A stretch of 53,097 nucleotides of DNA from Phlebiopsis flavidoalba (lineage: Eukaryota; Basidiomycota; Agaricomycetes; Polyporales; Phanerochaetaceae), in contig JAOCPU010000097.1 of NCBI GenBank assembly GCA_035772785.1, forward strand, positions 1 to 53,097. The letters run 5' to 3'. The notes below the pieces were generated by a model. It had not been told where the DNA came from and made no database searches. It saw nothing but the letters and a program-made list of their open reading frames with translations. Positions 1 through 10,509 of this stretch are shown here, one piece after another (positions within the stretch are counted from its first letter, which is position 1; every line of letters starts with the position of its first letter). The position numbers and the translations under genes are program-made.

Positions 1-759
1 TTCCCATGTGCTTGGATAGCCTTCCAAACCTTCATTTCTGTAGTGGCAACTCAAGGTATGCCTAGATAATGGCAAGTCATACCAGTCCATTTCTAGTCCC
101 CATTTCCCCAGGGTATTACCCCCCAATGTAGCTATTTGAACCGCTTTTTATTAATTATAATGGTATTTTATAATTCACCTGTGGAGGCCCTGCACATCAT
201 GGAAACTCTCAAAAATTGACGATCTGAGCTTTACCGTTGTATATCTAGTGTAATCCACACAAAAAGGAATGCGAGGGAACGAAAGGGAGAGCGAAGGAAT
301 AGCAGCCTGAGAAATGGTGCAGGCCAAAGCCGGAAATATCACTGCCTAGGGGGCGGAGTGCGACCTTCCATCACTTTTGATGGAAGCAGGGCCAGGCCAC
401 AAGTAAATCCCTAGATTTCTACAATTAGGTTGAGATACCATCAAAAGCGCACACCAGGCTGATGCGCTATGCACCGCCTTCGGCTCTTCTTTTGCGAAAA
501 ATCTACACACACTTGGTATTTTGATCATAGCTTTGCTCATTCTCTCCCCACCAAATTAGGTGCATTCTGGTATATTTTGATAGCCCCAATGCTGCTCTCA
601 CACCTTTGGTTTTGACGTCCCAAAAGGGTAATAGATTATGTAATACTTCTCCCTAGCAAGGGGGTTTCAAAACAAAGGATGGCAAACTTGCCTGCGGTTT
701 CATAAGCCAGTTTCTAGGACGGCCAGGGGGTTTTTATGAAATCCTTACATGCACGCCTG
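1..759 (+). mobile_element. Non-autonomous DNA element, copy A (right half; TACATGCACGCCTG terminus)
   Basis: This is the right-hand part of an interspersed element also present at 3580-4661 (B), 29309-45946 (C, interrupted), 12957-15439 (D, reverse) and 52837-53097 (E, reverse). Shared landmarks run in the same order in copies A-C: a CCCATGTGCTTGGATAG block, a 'gccctgcacatcatgga' block, a 'tcaaaagcgc' block, then GGACGGCCAGGGGG and the terminus TACATGCACGCCTG at 746-759. Copy A has many one-base insertions relative to B and C. The homology stops sharply at 759 and hAT sequence begins at 760, so the copy appears to be inserted in the hAT. No coding capacity is seen. The left half lies outside the window. 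The superfamily is not established. Confidence 0.75.
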
Positions 760-879
760 GACGAACGGGCAATATTGGCGGCCGCGTTCGGTAAGCAGAC
801 ACGCGACCGAGTAACGTACTCGAACGCGTCAGATGACGAAACAAGAGTGAGTAGTCTTCTACCATAACATGAATTAAAC

Positions 880-3371
880 ATGCCGTCTGACATTGAGAAT
901 GAAGATAGGGCAGAATGCGTACGTTGGTGTTGCGAAAACCACCGTCCGTTTGCGATTGTTTGGTGATCGTGCATTTTTGGTGCCTAATGCAAGACTGGTC
1001 CGTCGCGGAAATCTATGTGCCGTCGCCCTCGACAGTTGCGCGTGACACAAAGGTCGTCTTTGTGAACTCGCGTGAGGATCTGGCAACACATTGGTACCAG
1101 ATTGCGTGTAAGTCATTGAATAGGTGCATGTGAACACGTAACTCACCGTAAATCTTGACAGGATCTCCCAGGCAAGATTGGGATAGGGCACAGATGCTTT
1201 TGGACGGCACCTAACCATCGTGCGTGGGCAGCGTTCGTAGTCAGTTACATTGGAGAACGGCGAACGCAAACGCACCGTGCTCAATCTCACTGATGTTGCC
1301 GGAAGCGCACACATGTGAGAGATCTTGCCGAAGTTCTTTGAGAAGGTTCTGAAGGACTTTTCGTTAGAGGAGAAGGTGAGTATGTAGCCTTTCGATAGTA
1401 TTGCCATGACTCAACATGGCTTCCCATCTCTCAGCTTCTCGCGTGTGGTGGTGGACAAACAGCGAGCAACAACGATGTCATGATCGATGCGCTCGCGGAC
1501 CGCCTTCCTAACTTTCCAGGCGTGCGCAAATCACATTCGGTGCTTTGCGCATATTTTTTAATCTTGCTGCGAAGGCCATTTTGCGCCAATTCGATGCGCC
1601 GAAGAGGACTCGTGGAAATTCCGATGGGTGTGTCGGATGCCGAGAAGTTGCTCATGGAGTTGATGGAAGGCATCGCCGTTGACCGACGAATGGTCCAGTG
1701 GGCTAGGCGATGACAACACCGGATGACAGTTTGGATGACCAGGAAGATAACGAGTCTTCGATTTGCGTGCAGATATGTCGGCCGAGGATGTTGCGGCAGC
1801 TGGAGAAGGACCTGCTTCCGTTGAAGCAGGTCTCTTGCAAAGGTACTACAGCTCTGAACCAAATGCATACAGTCCGCTGACTCACCTCATCCCAGGTTCG
1901 CAAGCTCACCCTACTCTCATTATTCGATCCCTCACCCATCTTCTTGGTGCTTGGTTCGACGCTCTGCGGGCCAACGGTTTTGATGAGCAAAAGATGCCAC
2001 GCGATCGTGGCAACAAGGTGGAATTCAACTTACCTCCTTGTCGACTTCTGCCTGCAGCACCGAAAGGCATTTGAAGCTTGACATCAGACCAGAAGAAACA
2101 AGCTCAGAGCCCTGTGAGCTATCGGGATGAGAGAGGAGAGTTGGGAGCTGCTCAAGCAGCTTCGAGACATTCTTCAGGTGAGCGTGGCGTCTTTGTAATT
2201 CGGGTAGCCACTTACTATTTTTGTCTCGACACACCCATTTCTTCCGAACTCTATACCTTGTTCTCGTCTGCCAGATATTCCTCGATGCCACGCTGTACTT
2301 CTCTCGCGCAGATGCAAGCGTTGCAGACGTGATCCCTGCAATGGATATTCTCGACAAAGACACTTGCCAACCATACACCCTCGTAAAATTGCACAACACA
2401 CCTCAACGCAAAGTACAGCCTTGCTGTACGCGTGGCTGTCGAACAGGGCAAGAAAAGGTGGTGAACAAGTACTACACCCAGGACTGACGAGTCAGAGATA
2501 TATCGCATCGCTATGGGTATGTACTACTGTTCTCGGAATCCTGACTCTCTAGCCTACTAACTTGGTTGCTATTCCTAGTTCTCCACCCAAGCCACAAGCT
2601 CGAGTATTTCCGAGCACAGGGAAACAGCTGGCCTGCCGAATGGATCAAGACAGCCGAAGACATCGTTCTGAAAAGGAGGAGTTCAAGCACAGCTACGCAG
2701 CCTCTCCCACCGCTGCCGAAACCTCTACTTCAACTTCAAACAGGTGACGGGTCAAACACATCATCTACAGAACCTTCGCCGGCTGTGCGCATGGTACGTT
2801 CTCTAGCTTGCTTTTGACCTCTCTGTCGCATACTTACTAAACCTAATCTCTTATATCAGAATCGTTTTGGTGCCCTTTCTATGTGCTCAATGGCAGCAGC
2901 AAGCGCTCTTATTGATGAAATCGAGCTGTACCTCTCGCTGCCCCACTGAGCTGGTCGATGATCCGGTACGCTAGTGGTACAAACAGTCCGCCGCGCAATG
3001 TACCCTCAGTCTTTCGCAAATAGGGCCATGGACTATCTTTCTATGCCACGTAAGTACTCTCGCTTGTATATCTTTTTACTCTGCTAATCATTTCGGTTCA
3101 AAAAACAGCTATGTCTGTTGACGTTGAGCGGTTTTTAGCCGTGGGCGCCTCGTTCTGTCTCACGTCCGTAACCGCCTCTCTGCTCAATCCACGGCGCGCG
3201 CAGATTTGCGTCGGATACTGTGGAGCCGCGCAGGGAATGGTCAAGGACTCTGATGTCCTCAAGCAGACGTGCAAGCAGATATCACGGAGCCCGAGAATCC
3301 CCTCCCTGAGCGGCTGGGATGCTATCCGGCCGGCTCGTCGCAAGACTGCAAATGTCATTGAGCTAGAATAG
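880..3371 (+). pseudogene. hAT transposase relic 1 (multi-exon, frameshifted)
   Basis: Fragments in three frames follow the order of fungal hAT transposases. They are an N-terminal ENHRPFAIV stretch (about 940), FWTAPNHRAW (about 1197), NNDVMIDALADRLPNFPGV (about 1470-1525), TRWNSTYLLVDF (about 2000-2045), DATLYFSR (about 2290), LHPSHKLEYFRAQG (about 2580), DEIELYLSLP (about 2920), and a C-terminal dimerisation region beginning SVDVERFL (about 3115). Typical short introns can be read, for example 2178 GTGAGC to a CAG before IFLDATLYF, and GTAAGT at about 3051 to AACAG at 3108. Frame changes and stops (a stop after LSLPH, for instance) make it non-functional. The family dimerisation motif is degraded: 'VERFLAVGASF' stands where VERVFSRGR is usual. 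The true start is not secure, because copy A interrupts the 5' side. Confidence 0.78.
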
Positions 3372-3579
3372 AGATATACAATTATATTACTGATAGTACA
3401 CAGATAAGAATAAAAAAATGGTTGTCTCTCTCTGCAATGTACCCCGTTTGACCCGTATACCCGTCTGAACCCGTTTGACCCACGCCCGACCCGAACCCCT
3501 ACGTTGGGGTTTGGGTTGCCGCGGGTATGGGTACGGGTTGCACCTCGAAGACCCAGGGGTGGACCCGTGCCTATCACTA
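3372..3579. repeat. Subterminal ACCCG-motif region of hAT copy 1
   Basis: The region after the transposase stop carries clustered ACCCGT/ACCCG motifs on the plus strand (about 3440-3500) and their complements GGGTAC/GGGTT (about 3510-3540), forming an imperfect fold-back just before the 3' terminus. The equivalent position in hAT copy 2 has ACCCTT clusters with the same layout. Subterminal hexamer clusters are known transposase-binding sites in plant hAT elements such as Ac; that role here is inferred. Confidence 0.6.
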
Positions 3580-4661
3580 CTAAATGGCGCTTTTGTTTGG
3601 GTTTAAGGGCTGCAGCACCTGGGGAAGGTGTTCTAAAGCTCCAGAACTAATTACACACATGTCCCTACAGGTATATAGTATATAGACAACGACCAGAAGG
3701 TATTCCACCGCTGTAGAGCCCAGGGGTAAATGCGCATTTTTGCTTTTATGCTGGGTACCCCTATTTGGGGGGTATATATCAGGGTGTAGCATGTGCTGTA
3801 TTAATCCCCTGGTATTCCAGCATTGTATTTACACTATCCCAATGCTATATGAATATCCTAGATAGCTACAAACGACCCCCAGACCAATAATACCCCCAAG
3901 GGAACCTGCCCAAATATTATTTTTCCGCTTTTCCCCAGAATAATATATATCCCTATTGTTCCCATGTGCTTGGATAGCTTCCAAACTTCATTTCTGTATT
4001 GCCTCAATGTATGCCTATACAATGGCAAGCATACCGTCCATTTCTAGTCCCCCATTTCCCCAGGGTATACCCCCCAATGTGCTATTTGACCGCTTTTTTA
4101 TTAATTATAATGGTATTTATATTCCTGTGGGCCCTGCACATCATGGAACCTCTCAAAAATTGAGATCTGAGCTTTACAGATGTATATCTATGTAATCCAC
4201 ACAAAAGAATGGAGGGGAACGAAAGGGGAGGGCAGGAATAGCAGCAGAAATGGCAGGAAAAGCGGAATATAATGCCCTGAGCAGGTTCCATCAATTTGAT
4301 GGAAGCAGGGCAGGCACAGAATCCCTAGATCTACAATTAGGTTGAGATACCATCAAAAGCGCCACCAGGCTGATGGCTAGCATGCCTTGGCGCTTATTTT
4401 GCGAAAATCTACACACACTTGGTATTTTGATCATAGCTTGCTCATGTCCTCCACCAAATTAGGTCATTCTGGTATATTTTTGATGCCCCAATGCTGCTCT
4501 AAACAACTTTGGTTTTGACGTCCCAAAAGGGTAATGATTAGTCATACTTCTCCCCAGCAAGGGTGTTTCAAAACAAAGTAATGGCAAACTTGCCTGCGGT
4601 TTCATAAGCCAGTTTCTAGGACGGCCAGGGGGGTTTTATGAAATTCTTACATGCACGCCTG
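3580..4661 (+). mobile_element. Non-autonomous DNA element, copy B (right part)
   Basis: The copy starts mid-element at CTAAATGG directly after the hAT 1 terminus and runs to the TACATGCACGCCTG end at 4648-4661. It follows copy C 44840-45946 block by block: 'gggtttaagggctgcag', the 'cccccagaccaata' block, the CCCATGTGCTTGG block and the GGACGGCCAGG end. It is less damaged than copy A. No protein-coding signal is present; the short ORFs read here recur as matching nonsense in other copies. Its end at 4661 directly abuts hAT 2 sequence, so B appears to be inserted in hAT 2. Confidence 0.78.
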
Positions 4662-4719
4662 ACCTATACAATGTTGATATTCATGTTAGATTATCACGCA
4701 GCAATAAAAGAACATTACG

Positions 4720-6018
4720 GCAGACCTTGATTTGGACTTGCAACAGTACGAGTTGACGAGTAAGGAATGAGAGATAGTTGAGCAACTGCGTGATGTTCTC
4801 AAGGTAAGTGTGACTCTGTAACTTGTCACGCTGGACTCATGCATTGTGACATATCGTTGGATCCTCTGCTCTCGCTCTACACTCGCCGTTCACTTACATT
4901 CACTATCACATCCTCACGCAACTCACGTCATGTACTCTATGCCAACTACCCCTTCCTCCACTCCCTCTCCAACTGCCATCTCTTGTCTCGCTACCCAACA
5001 CAAATCTTGCCGGGGCCGCCATAGATCTTTTATGACGCAACTAACTACTTCTTGCGTGGACACCCGAACCTCGCCATGGTCATTCCAGTAATGGATACCA
5101 TTGACGAGAAACTCACCACGGACTTTCTCACAACCAGAAAAAAATATAAGCCCTCAATTCGCGCAGCTCTCAACATCGGCAAAGCGACCCTCAACCGGTA
5201 CTATAACAAGACGGACATATCAGAATCATATCGGATCGCCATGAGTAAGTTATTGTATTCGTTTCCTATGTACTGTACTGAGTATCTACAACTTTGTAGT
5301 AATACATCCACGCCACAAGAGCTACAGTACTTCAAGGACGCGAAATGGCAGCCCGAATGGATCACCACGCCGCAAAGGAACTGGTTTACGAGAAGTGGCA
5401 AGAAGACTATGCGCATTGTGAAGTTGAGAATGACGAAGAGATCATGTGCGGAACATCTAATCAAGAAAAGAACCTGTGGTACGATGCATCCACGCTAGCA
5501 TACATGAGATATTACTAACCATAACTCTGTCTTAGTCCGACAACATGTTCAATAACCTGCCGTTCTCTGCAACGTCCATTCAAGTTATGCAAGACGAGCT
5601 GGATGACTTCCTCAGCACAGGAGTTGAGGCTGTCACCGACACCATTGCTTGGTGGCACGAGCGTCGCGCCAAGTACCCAAGGCTCTCTCTCGGATGGCAC
5701 TCGACTATCTCACAATCCCCGGTACGGTCGTCTCCTACATTGGCTTTGCTATACCTTACTAACTTATGTATACAGCAACTTCAGTATCCGTTGAATATGT
5801 TTTTTAGCCGCGGACAAGTGTTGCTATCACACCTGCGTAACCAGCTGTCCGCGCAGTCGGTTTGGGCATTAATCTGCCTTGGTGATTGGAGCCGGCTGAA
5901 TCTTATATCTGACACAAATGTAGCTATTGTGACGAGTATCCCTGAGGATGAGGCTGAGGAAGATATTTCGGAGTGGGCTGATGGATGGGATAAAATTATA
6001 TTGCCCTTGTCGAAATAG
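4720..6018 (+). pseudogene. hAT transposase relic 2 (C-terminal half)
   Basis: The relic begins in a YELT...EIVEQLRDVLK segment (about 4746-4800), then shows PVMDTIDEKL (about 5086), SIRAALNIGKATLNRYYN (about 5155-5210), SYRIAM (about 5225), LQYFKDAKWQPEWI (about 5325), DELDDFLSTGVE (about 5595), and the dimerisation region SVEYVFSRGQVLLSHLRNQL followed by SVWALICLGDWSRL (about 5785-5900). It ends with an acidic tail and a stop at 6018. An intron from GTACGG (about 5721) to TACAG (5775) restores the frame into the SVEYVFSRG exon. The intact VFSRG motif shows this copy is better preserved in that region than hAT 1. At least one frameshift (near 5690) and a stop where Trp is expected (near 4775) are visible. 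The N-terminal half is missing because copy B interrupts it. Confidence 0.8.
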
Positions 6019-6059
6019 TGTTTGTAATTGACTGTATAGTTGTCTGACTCTATCAACTC

Positions 6060-6221
6060 TCAGATATCTGTGGTATACCTATATGAGACCCTTATACCCT
6101 TATACCCTCGTGTACCCTCCAGACCCTTCAAAATCCTTACCCTCTGTGAAGGGTAAGGGTATCCAAGGGTAAGGGTAAGGGTTCCAAAAAAAAAGGGGAG
6201 GTATACCCCTGCCAATCACTA
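6060..6221. repeat. Subterminal ACCCTT-motif fold-back of hAT copy 2
   Basis: ACCCTT/TACCC motifs on the plus strand (about 6089-6152) are followed by their complements AAGGGTAAGGG (about 6150-6182), giving a hairpin-capable tract. A poly-A/G run and the 3' terminus follow. The motif differs from that of hAT 1 (ACCCG) while the layout is the same. This is not a telomere repeat: there is no regular TTAGGG register. Confidence 0.6.
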
Positions 6222-6383
6222 TGCTTAACTAAAATATGTTTTGTTTTGATGGGGCTATATTACGCAACACACTGAAAAATGGGACCCCATTTTTAAAATG
6301 CTTCTAGGATGGCCCATCTGTTTTACAATACAGCAAGTTACAGATGTCAGAGTCTTTTGTAAAAACTTCTACATGCACGCCTG
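6222..6383 (+). mobile_element. Element X: terminal fragment of the CAGGCG family, D-type end
   Basis: These 162 bp are an inverted match to the left end of element D (12957-13125). They share the ATGTTTTGTTTTGATGGGGC block, the ACACTGAAAAATGGG block, the CAGATG/TTTTACAA block, and the terminus CTACATGCACGCCTG at 6369-6383. Sequence to the right (6384 on) is gypsy gag, so X appears to be inserted in the gypsy element, with its left half beyond the window. Confidence 0.7.
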
Positions 6384-7170
6384 TTTATCTCGACGCGAGT
6401 GTAAAGAAAGAAGCTTTTGTATCTGTCAAGACTCTACAAGATTTACGGCTAGTACGCAATGACAATCTCAGTGACGATTTGAAAGCCGGAAAATTGGTTG
6501 AAACGGCTAGCTCATACGTTGCCAGCCGGGGACCTTGACCTCGTGCCTCGGTGGAAGAGGTAGAAGACGACCCAGAGCCGGTCAGGGGGAGTACGCCCCA
6601 GTGATACGTGATTGAACAAGTAGGATTTGCCAATGACCTTGAAGGGAATCCGGTTGATCCATGTGCGTCCTCTCCCTGCGAGGCCGACCCGGAAGCGAAG
6701 AGACCTATGCCAGAAGGTCCGCACCGTCGAGCCCGTTAAGTGGCTGCGGACCAAGCGTAGGACTGCGCCTGGTGAGTCCGCCGTAGGAGTGTCGGTAGTC
6801 GCTGTTCCCAGTCACCTGGGCTCTGTGACTGAGGAGTCCGTCAACCTACGTCTTGACTCTTGCGCAGACGTCACATTGATGTCCAAGGAATTCCACGACC
6901 ACCTGAGGAGCAAAACCACCCGTACAGCGAGGACTGCGTATGGAACTCTGGCAGCTTACTGATAAGGACTCGAACCTCTTGGGCTTCGTCCGTATCCCCG
7001 TATTCTTCAAGACAACGCAGGGAACCCACGTCGCGGCAGTAGCGGAGGCATACTTGGTGCTGGGAATGTCTGTCCCAGTCCTCTTGGGCGAGGACTTCTA
7101 CTTGAACTACGAGCTCAACCGTGTCTCGGGACGTAGAAGAGGGGACCTACGTGCGTTTCAGCGGGTGTGA
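6384..7170 (+). pseudogene. Gypsy gag C-terminus and retropepsin-like protease relic
   Basis: The 6384-6540 reading frame (NLSDDLKAGKLVETASSYVA) and the acidic/proline-rich stretch to about 6780 resemble the end of a gag-like domain. The protease region follows: VNLRLDSCADVTLMSKEFH (about 6841-6900), then in another frame WQLTDKDSNLLGFVRIPVFF (about 6945) and VPVLLGEDFYLNYEL (about 7072-7116). The usual active-site triad Asp-Ser/Thr-Gly is read as Asp-Ser-Cys here, so catalysis is unlikely. A single-base frame change near 6950 separates the two halves. Confidence 0.7.
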
Positions 7171-7399
7171 AGAAGTCGCCAAGGCTGCACCCGTCTGTTG
7201 AACTAAGACTTTAGCTGCCTCCGATAAAAAAGAGCGCGGCCACTGTAGCCTCGTTCATAAAGCAAAGACCCATCGTTGAGAACGCAACGCCGCCGAGCCC
7301 GTCGTCGAGCAAAGCTGAAAGCGGACGGGAGATTGATTCAAGCCACGGAGGACGTTCTTATCCCCAGCACATAGCTGCAAGAGGGTACGCATACACGGC

Positions 7400-7720
7400 A
7401 AAGCTGGGAACGGACGAGACCTGGCTGGTGGAGAAAGTACTCCTGCAGTCTGGACAGAGAGGATGTCCAGTTTTCGTGGTGTCCAATACGCTGCTATTTT
7501 CAGAGAGTCCTTTTGTGGCAGTAGCGAACCCCACGGTGAGACCCCCGTTACGTCAGGAAAAGGAGAGGTCGTAGGGGAAGTCTCGGACCCAGAAGACGTA
7601 CTTGATTGGCCCATGGACGAGAACACCACTTGGGCTATGGCCGCCCACATTGAAGGCCAAGGGAGTAGCCGCTCTCTTGAAGGCTCGATTGCACGGTGTC
7701 ATGCAAGAAAATTTCGCCAC
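7400..7720 (+). pseudogene. Gypsy protease-RT linker fragment
   Basis: The frame reading GEVSDPEDVLDWPMDENTTW (about 7567-7626) continues into a short helix-like stretch ending ENFATE near 7720. There it stops matching a gypsy linker and passes into AT-rich, repeat-bearing DNA. The linker seems to resume at about 8640 with DTEEDPED and GGPKTAALPPDEIIPSVELE (about 8757-8815). Function is unknown; it is placed by its position between protease and RT. Confidence 0.5.
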
Positions 7721-8480
7721 AGAATATTCCAGCAAATTCCTACTCTTTCCGTTTGATCCGAAGATGCTCTCTAGAAGGTTCCGCCATATGGTGAATACAT
7801 GTGCAAGACCTTCCAGCACATCCCATGACAAGCTTACCAAGCAGAACTGAACATTCTAGCATATTATGTAGAATGCTTACCAAGCGTTGCTGAATATTCC
7901 AGCACATTCCGTAGGCTGCTGACCAAGCAGACAGAACATTCCGGCATATTCCATAGCAGCTGACAAAGCCGCACCTATTTGAAATTGCCTGGAAAGCGTG
8001 CACAAACCCGACCACGCATACACATACATAGAAAAGGTATAAGTAGTTCCCCTTCGTCGTGTAGATAGAGCATGTTATAGAGATCTTCCCCATCTTACGC
8101 CCCCAAGTTCCCCTCCTCAGAGACAGTGTCTAAACGTAGGCACTAGAGACTACTATCCAACCTACGACATACGGTCTAGGAAGGATACTTTGTTTATTTG
8201 TACTTTTAGTTGTGCAATACACAATCTCTCCCTCTCAAGTCCAGGTTCCATTACCTCAACGGAAGTGTGGAATAGACCCGTGCAGTACTCCGACTGAAGT
8301 TTGAAAAGAGCATTCGGCCATCAAGCAGGCAGCGTGTACTCGCGAGTCACCCGATTGACATTGGTCACTCCGACTGAAATCTATTGAAGCACACGGCTTA
8401 TAGATAGGCAGCGTGTGTCCAGGGTCACCTCAACCCTTACGTTCTTTACACCAACCGCCCAACTCGCAACTCGATACTTC
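7720..8480. mobile_element. LTR-like insertion with promoter-type TATA box inside gypsy pol
   Basis: A non-coding block interrupts the pol linker. It contains four or five loose copies of an ACATTCCAGCACATTCC...GCTTACCAAGC motif at about 45-60-bp spacing (7715-7970), a TATAAGTAG box at about 8037 followed by pyrimidine-rich sequence, and two similar GGCAGCGTGT blocks (about 8327 and 8410). This resembles the U3-R-U5 of an LTR. Ends and target duplication could not be fixed, so its nature is inferred from layout only. Confidence 0.4.
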
Positions 8481-8639
8481 CCTCAAACGACTGAGATAGC
8501 CCGACTTACGTCAGGTCCGGTGAACCTCAGAAGAAAGCATTCACTCCTTTTCTCTACCCTGAGTTTAATTTCCTGTAGGCTCAGTACCAGGCACCCCGTA
8601 GATCAGTGTCCAGCTTTTTCTGTACAACAACAGGGACTC

Positions 8640-10500
8640 CATCGAACCGTCTCCTCACGATACGGAGGAGGACCCAGAGGATTGCCAAGCTTTTGCAGTG
8701 AGTGCGGACAGAGTAGCCCACAATATTCTGCTCCCTCCTGCTACGGACATGGAGGAAGGGGGGCCCTAAGACCGCGGCTCTCCCGCCTGACGAAATAATC
8801 CCCTCCGTGGAACTCGAACGGACTCTGGACATGGGGAGACCTACCCGAGCACCTGAAGGGTCGTGCATGGGATATGCTGAGACGACGAGTGAAGGCGTTC
8901 GGGTTTGACGGACGGCTCAGGCACCTAGCCACAAAATGTCGAATTCGAACCAAGGAGAGGATAGAACCTATCGCGGTGCCCATGTATGGTTTGTCTCAGG
9001 AGAAGGGGCGGCCAAACGAGCGCGGTTATAGATGTCCAAAAATCGATAAATGGTTCTCCCCAAGGAGTCATTGAGCCCTCGGAGAGTCCCTGGAGTGTAA
9101 TCTGGTGCGCCTGTTGTCATAGTCTACCGGAACGGCAAAGCTCGCTTCTGCGTCGACTACCGGAAGCTCAACACGGCAAACAGTGCCAGACGGATTCCCT
9201 ATCTCTAAACAAAGCGAGATACTTGCCGCTCTGTCCGGAGCTCAGGTACTCTCCTCGTTGGATGCTCTCTCTGGGTTTACTCAACTGGAGTTAGCCAAAG
9301 AGAACGTAGGAGAAGACGGTGTTCCAGACGCACCAAGGCCTTTACCAGTTTCAAACGCATGCCCTTCGGTCTACGGAACGGGCCGTCCATATTCCAAAGA
9401 ACGATGCAAGGCATACTTGCACCATACTTGTAGCTATTCACCCTTGTCTACATCGACAACATAGTCGTCTATTCGCGTTCGTATGAGGAGCACCTGGACC
9501 ATTTGGATACGGTGCTGGGAGCGATCGAGAAATTGGGCCCCACTCTGTCCCCGGAAAAGTGCCACCTGTTTTATTCCTCCGTTCTCTTTCTAGGGCATAA
9601 AGTGTCCCGGTTTAGGACTGTCCACACACGCGGAGAAGGTCAAAGCTATATTAGAATTGGAACGGCCGAAGACAGTCAGTCAGCTACAAACCTTTCTAGG
9701 CATGGTTGGTCTACTTCTCCGCTTTCATTCCGTACTACTTCAGCATAGCCTCTCCGTTGTTCCAGCTTTCTGCGCAAAGGTGCTAAGTGGGCATGGGGTC
9801 CTGACCAGGAATTCGCTTTCAACTCGGCGAAGCAAGCTCTGCAAGAGGCCCCATTCTGGGAAATCCCATCGAGTCCTCGCCGTACCGCTTGTACACCAAT
9901 GCTTCAGACCAGGCTCTCGGGCTGCTGCCTATAACAGGTTCAGCCCATTCGTATAGGTGACCTCAAAGGGACGAAGACGTACGAGAAACTTCAACACGCA
10001 CACCTCCAGAAGGAATCAGTGTCTGTCCTCGTCACGTGGTTGTCTACGAAGAAACCAACGATACCCGGTTACTTGGATGAGTGGGCTGACTAGCTCGACA
10101 ACACCACAGTGCACGTAGAACACGTCATCGGGTATTGGTCCCGCACGTTCAAAGATGCCCGAGCCGCAAGGTACACAGTTACACGTGAGCGAGAGGCCTT
10201 GGCAGCTAAGGAGGGGCTTGTAAAGTTCCAACCCTTTATCAAAGGAGAAAAAATTATCTTAGTAACGGACCACCATGCGCTGCAATGGGCGAAGACTTAC
10301 GAGAACACCAATCGTCGCTCGCCTAGGGCCGCTTGGGGGGGCCATATACGCTGCGTACGCACCCCGCCCCGGATTAGATATCATTCATCGACCAGGTCGG
10401 GTCCACCTGAATGTTGACCCCGCCTTTATCCAGATTGGTGGCGAGACTCCAAGCCCCCGCTCATATAACCCCTGGTGGTCGACGACGCGGAGCCAATACA
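8640..10500 (+). pseudogene. Gypsy reverse transcriptase and RNase H relic
   Basis: RT blocks can be read as GVIEPSESPWS (about 9067), YRNGKARFCVDYRKLN (about 9122-9170), GAQVLSSLDALSGFTQLEL (about 9238-9293), the catalytic block (9449-9460), SYEEHLDHLDTVLGAIEKLG (about 9480-9538), SPEKCHLFYSS (about 9547) and SQLQTFLGMV (about 9676). The catalytic Tyr-Ile-Asp-Asp is read as Tyr-Ile-Asp-Asn, and a TAG replaces an expected Trp codon four residues earlier. The RNase H/connection region shows VIGYWSRTFKDA (about 10125), EREALAAKEGLVKFQPFI (about 10190-10242) and ILVTDHHALQWAKTYENTNR (about 10256-10315). Frame changes at about 9180, 9310, 9650 and 9880 make it a pseudogene. Confidence 0.88.
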
Positions 10501-10509
10501 TCTGAACGA

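Larger units (their letters stand above)
760..3579 (+). mobile_element. hAT-family transposon copy 1 (right part)
   Basis: The segment lies between the CGCCTG end of copy A and the abrupt start of copy B. It holds most of a hAT transposase relic (880-3371) and a 200-bp subterminal region rich in ACCCG motifs, ending in GTGCCTATCACTA at 3579. The second hAT copy ends at 6221 in a closely similar way (CTGCCAATCACTA), which fixes the 3' end of the family. Copy B resumes at 3580 with CTAAATGG, a position internal to the full-length copies C and D, as expected if this hAT inserted into B. The matching left terminus and 8-bp target duplication would be outside the window. Confidence 0.75.
4662..6221 (+). 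mobile_element. hAT-family transposon copy 2 (right part)
   Basis: The right portion of a second hAT lies between the end of copy B and element X. It contains the C-terminal half of a transposase (about 4720-6018) and a subterminal region ending in CTGCCAATCACTA at 6221. Sequence from 6222 (TGCTTAACT) matches the interior of the inverted copy D near 13092-13125, so this hAT appears to sit inside element X. The left half is not in the window. Confidence 0.75.

Noticed and set aside
3956..4294. Overlapping ORFs of about 70-80 aa in copy B, similar to ORFs at 13421-13660 and 45059-45259
   Set aside because: They recur because the element is repeated; frames are not conserved between copies and no domain is visible.
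6089..6182. Telomere-like repeat tract (ACCCTT/AAGGGT)
   Set aside because: The motifs are irregularly spaced, occur on both strands as a hairpin, and sit at the 3' end of a hAT element where subterminal repeats are expected.
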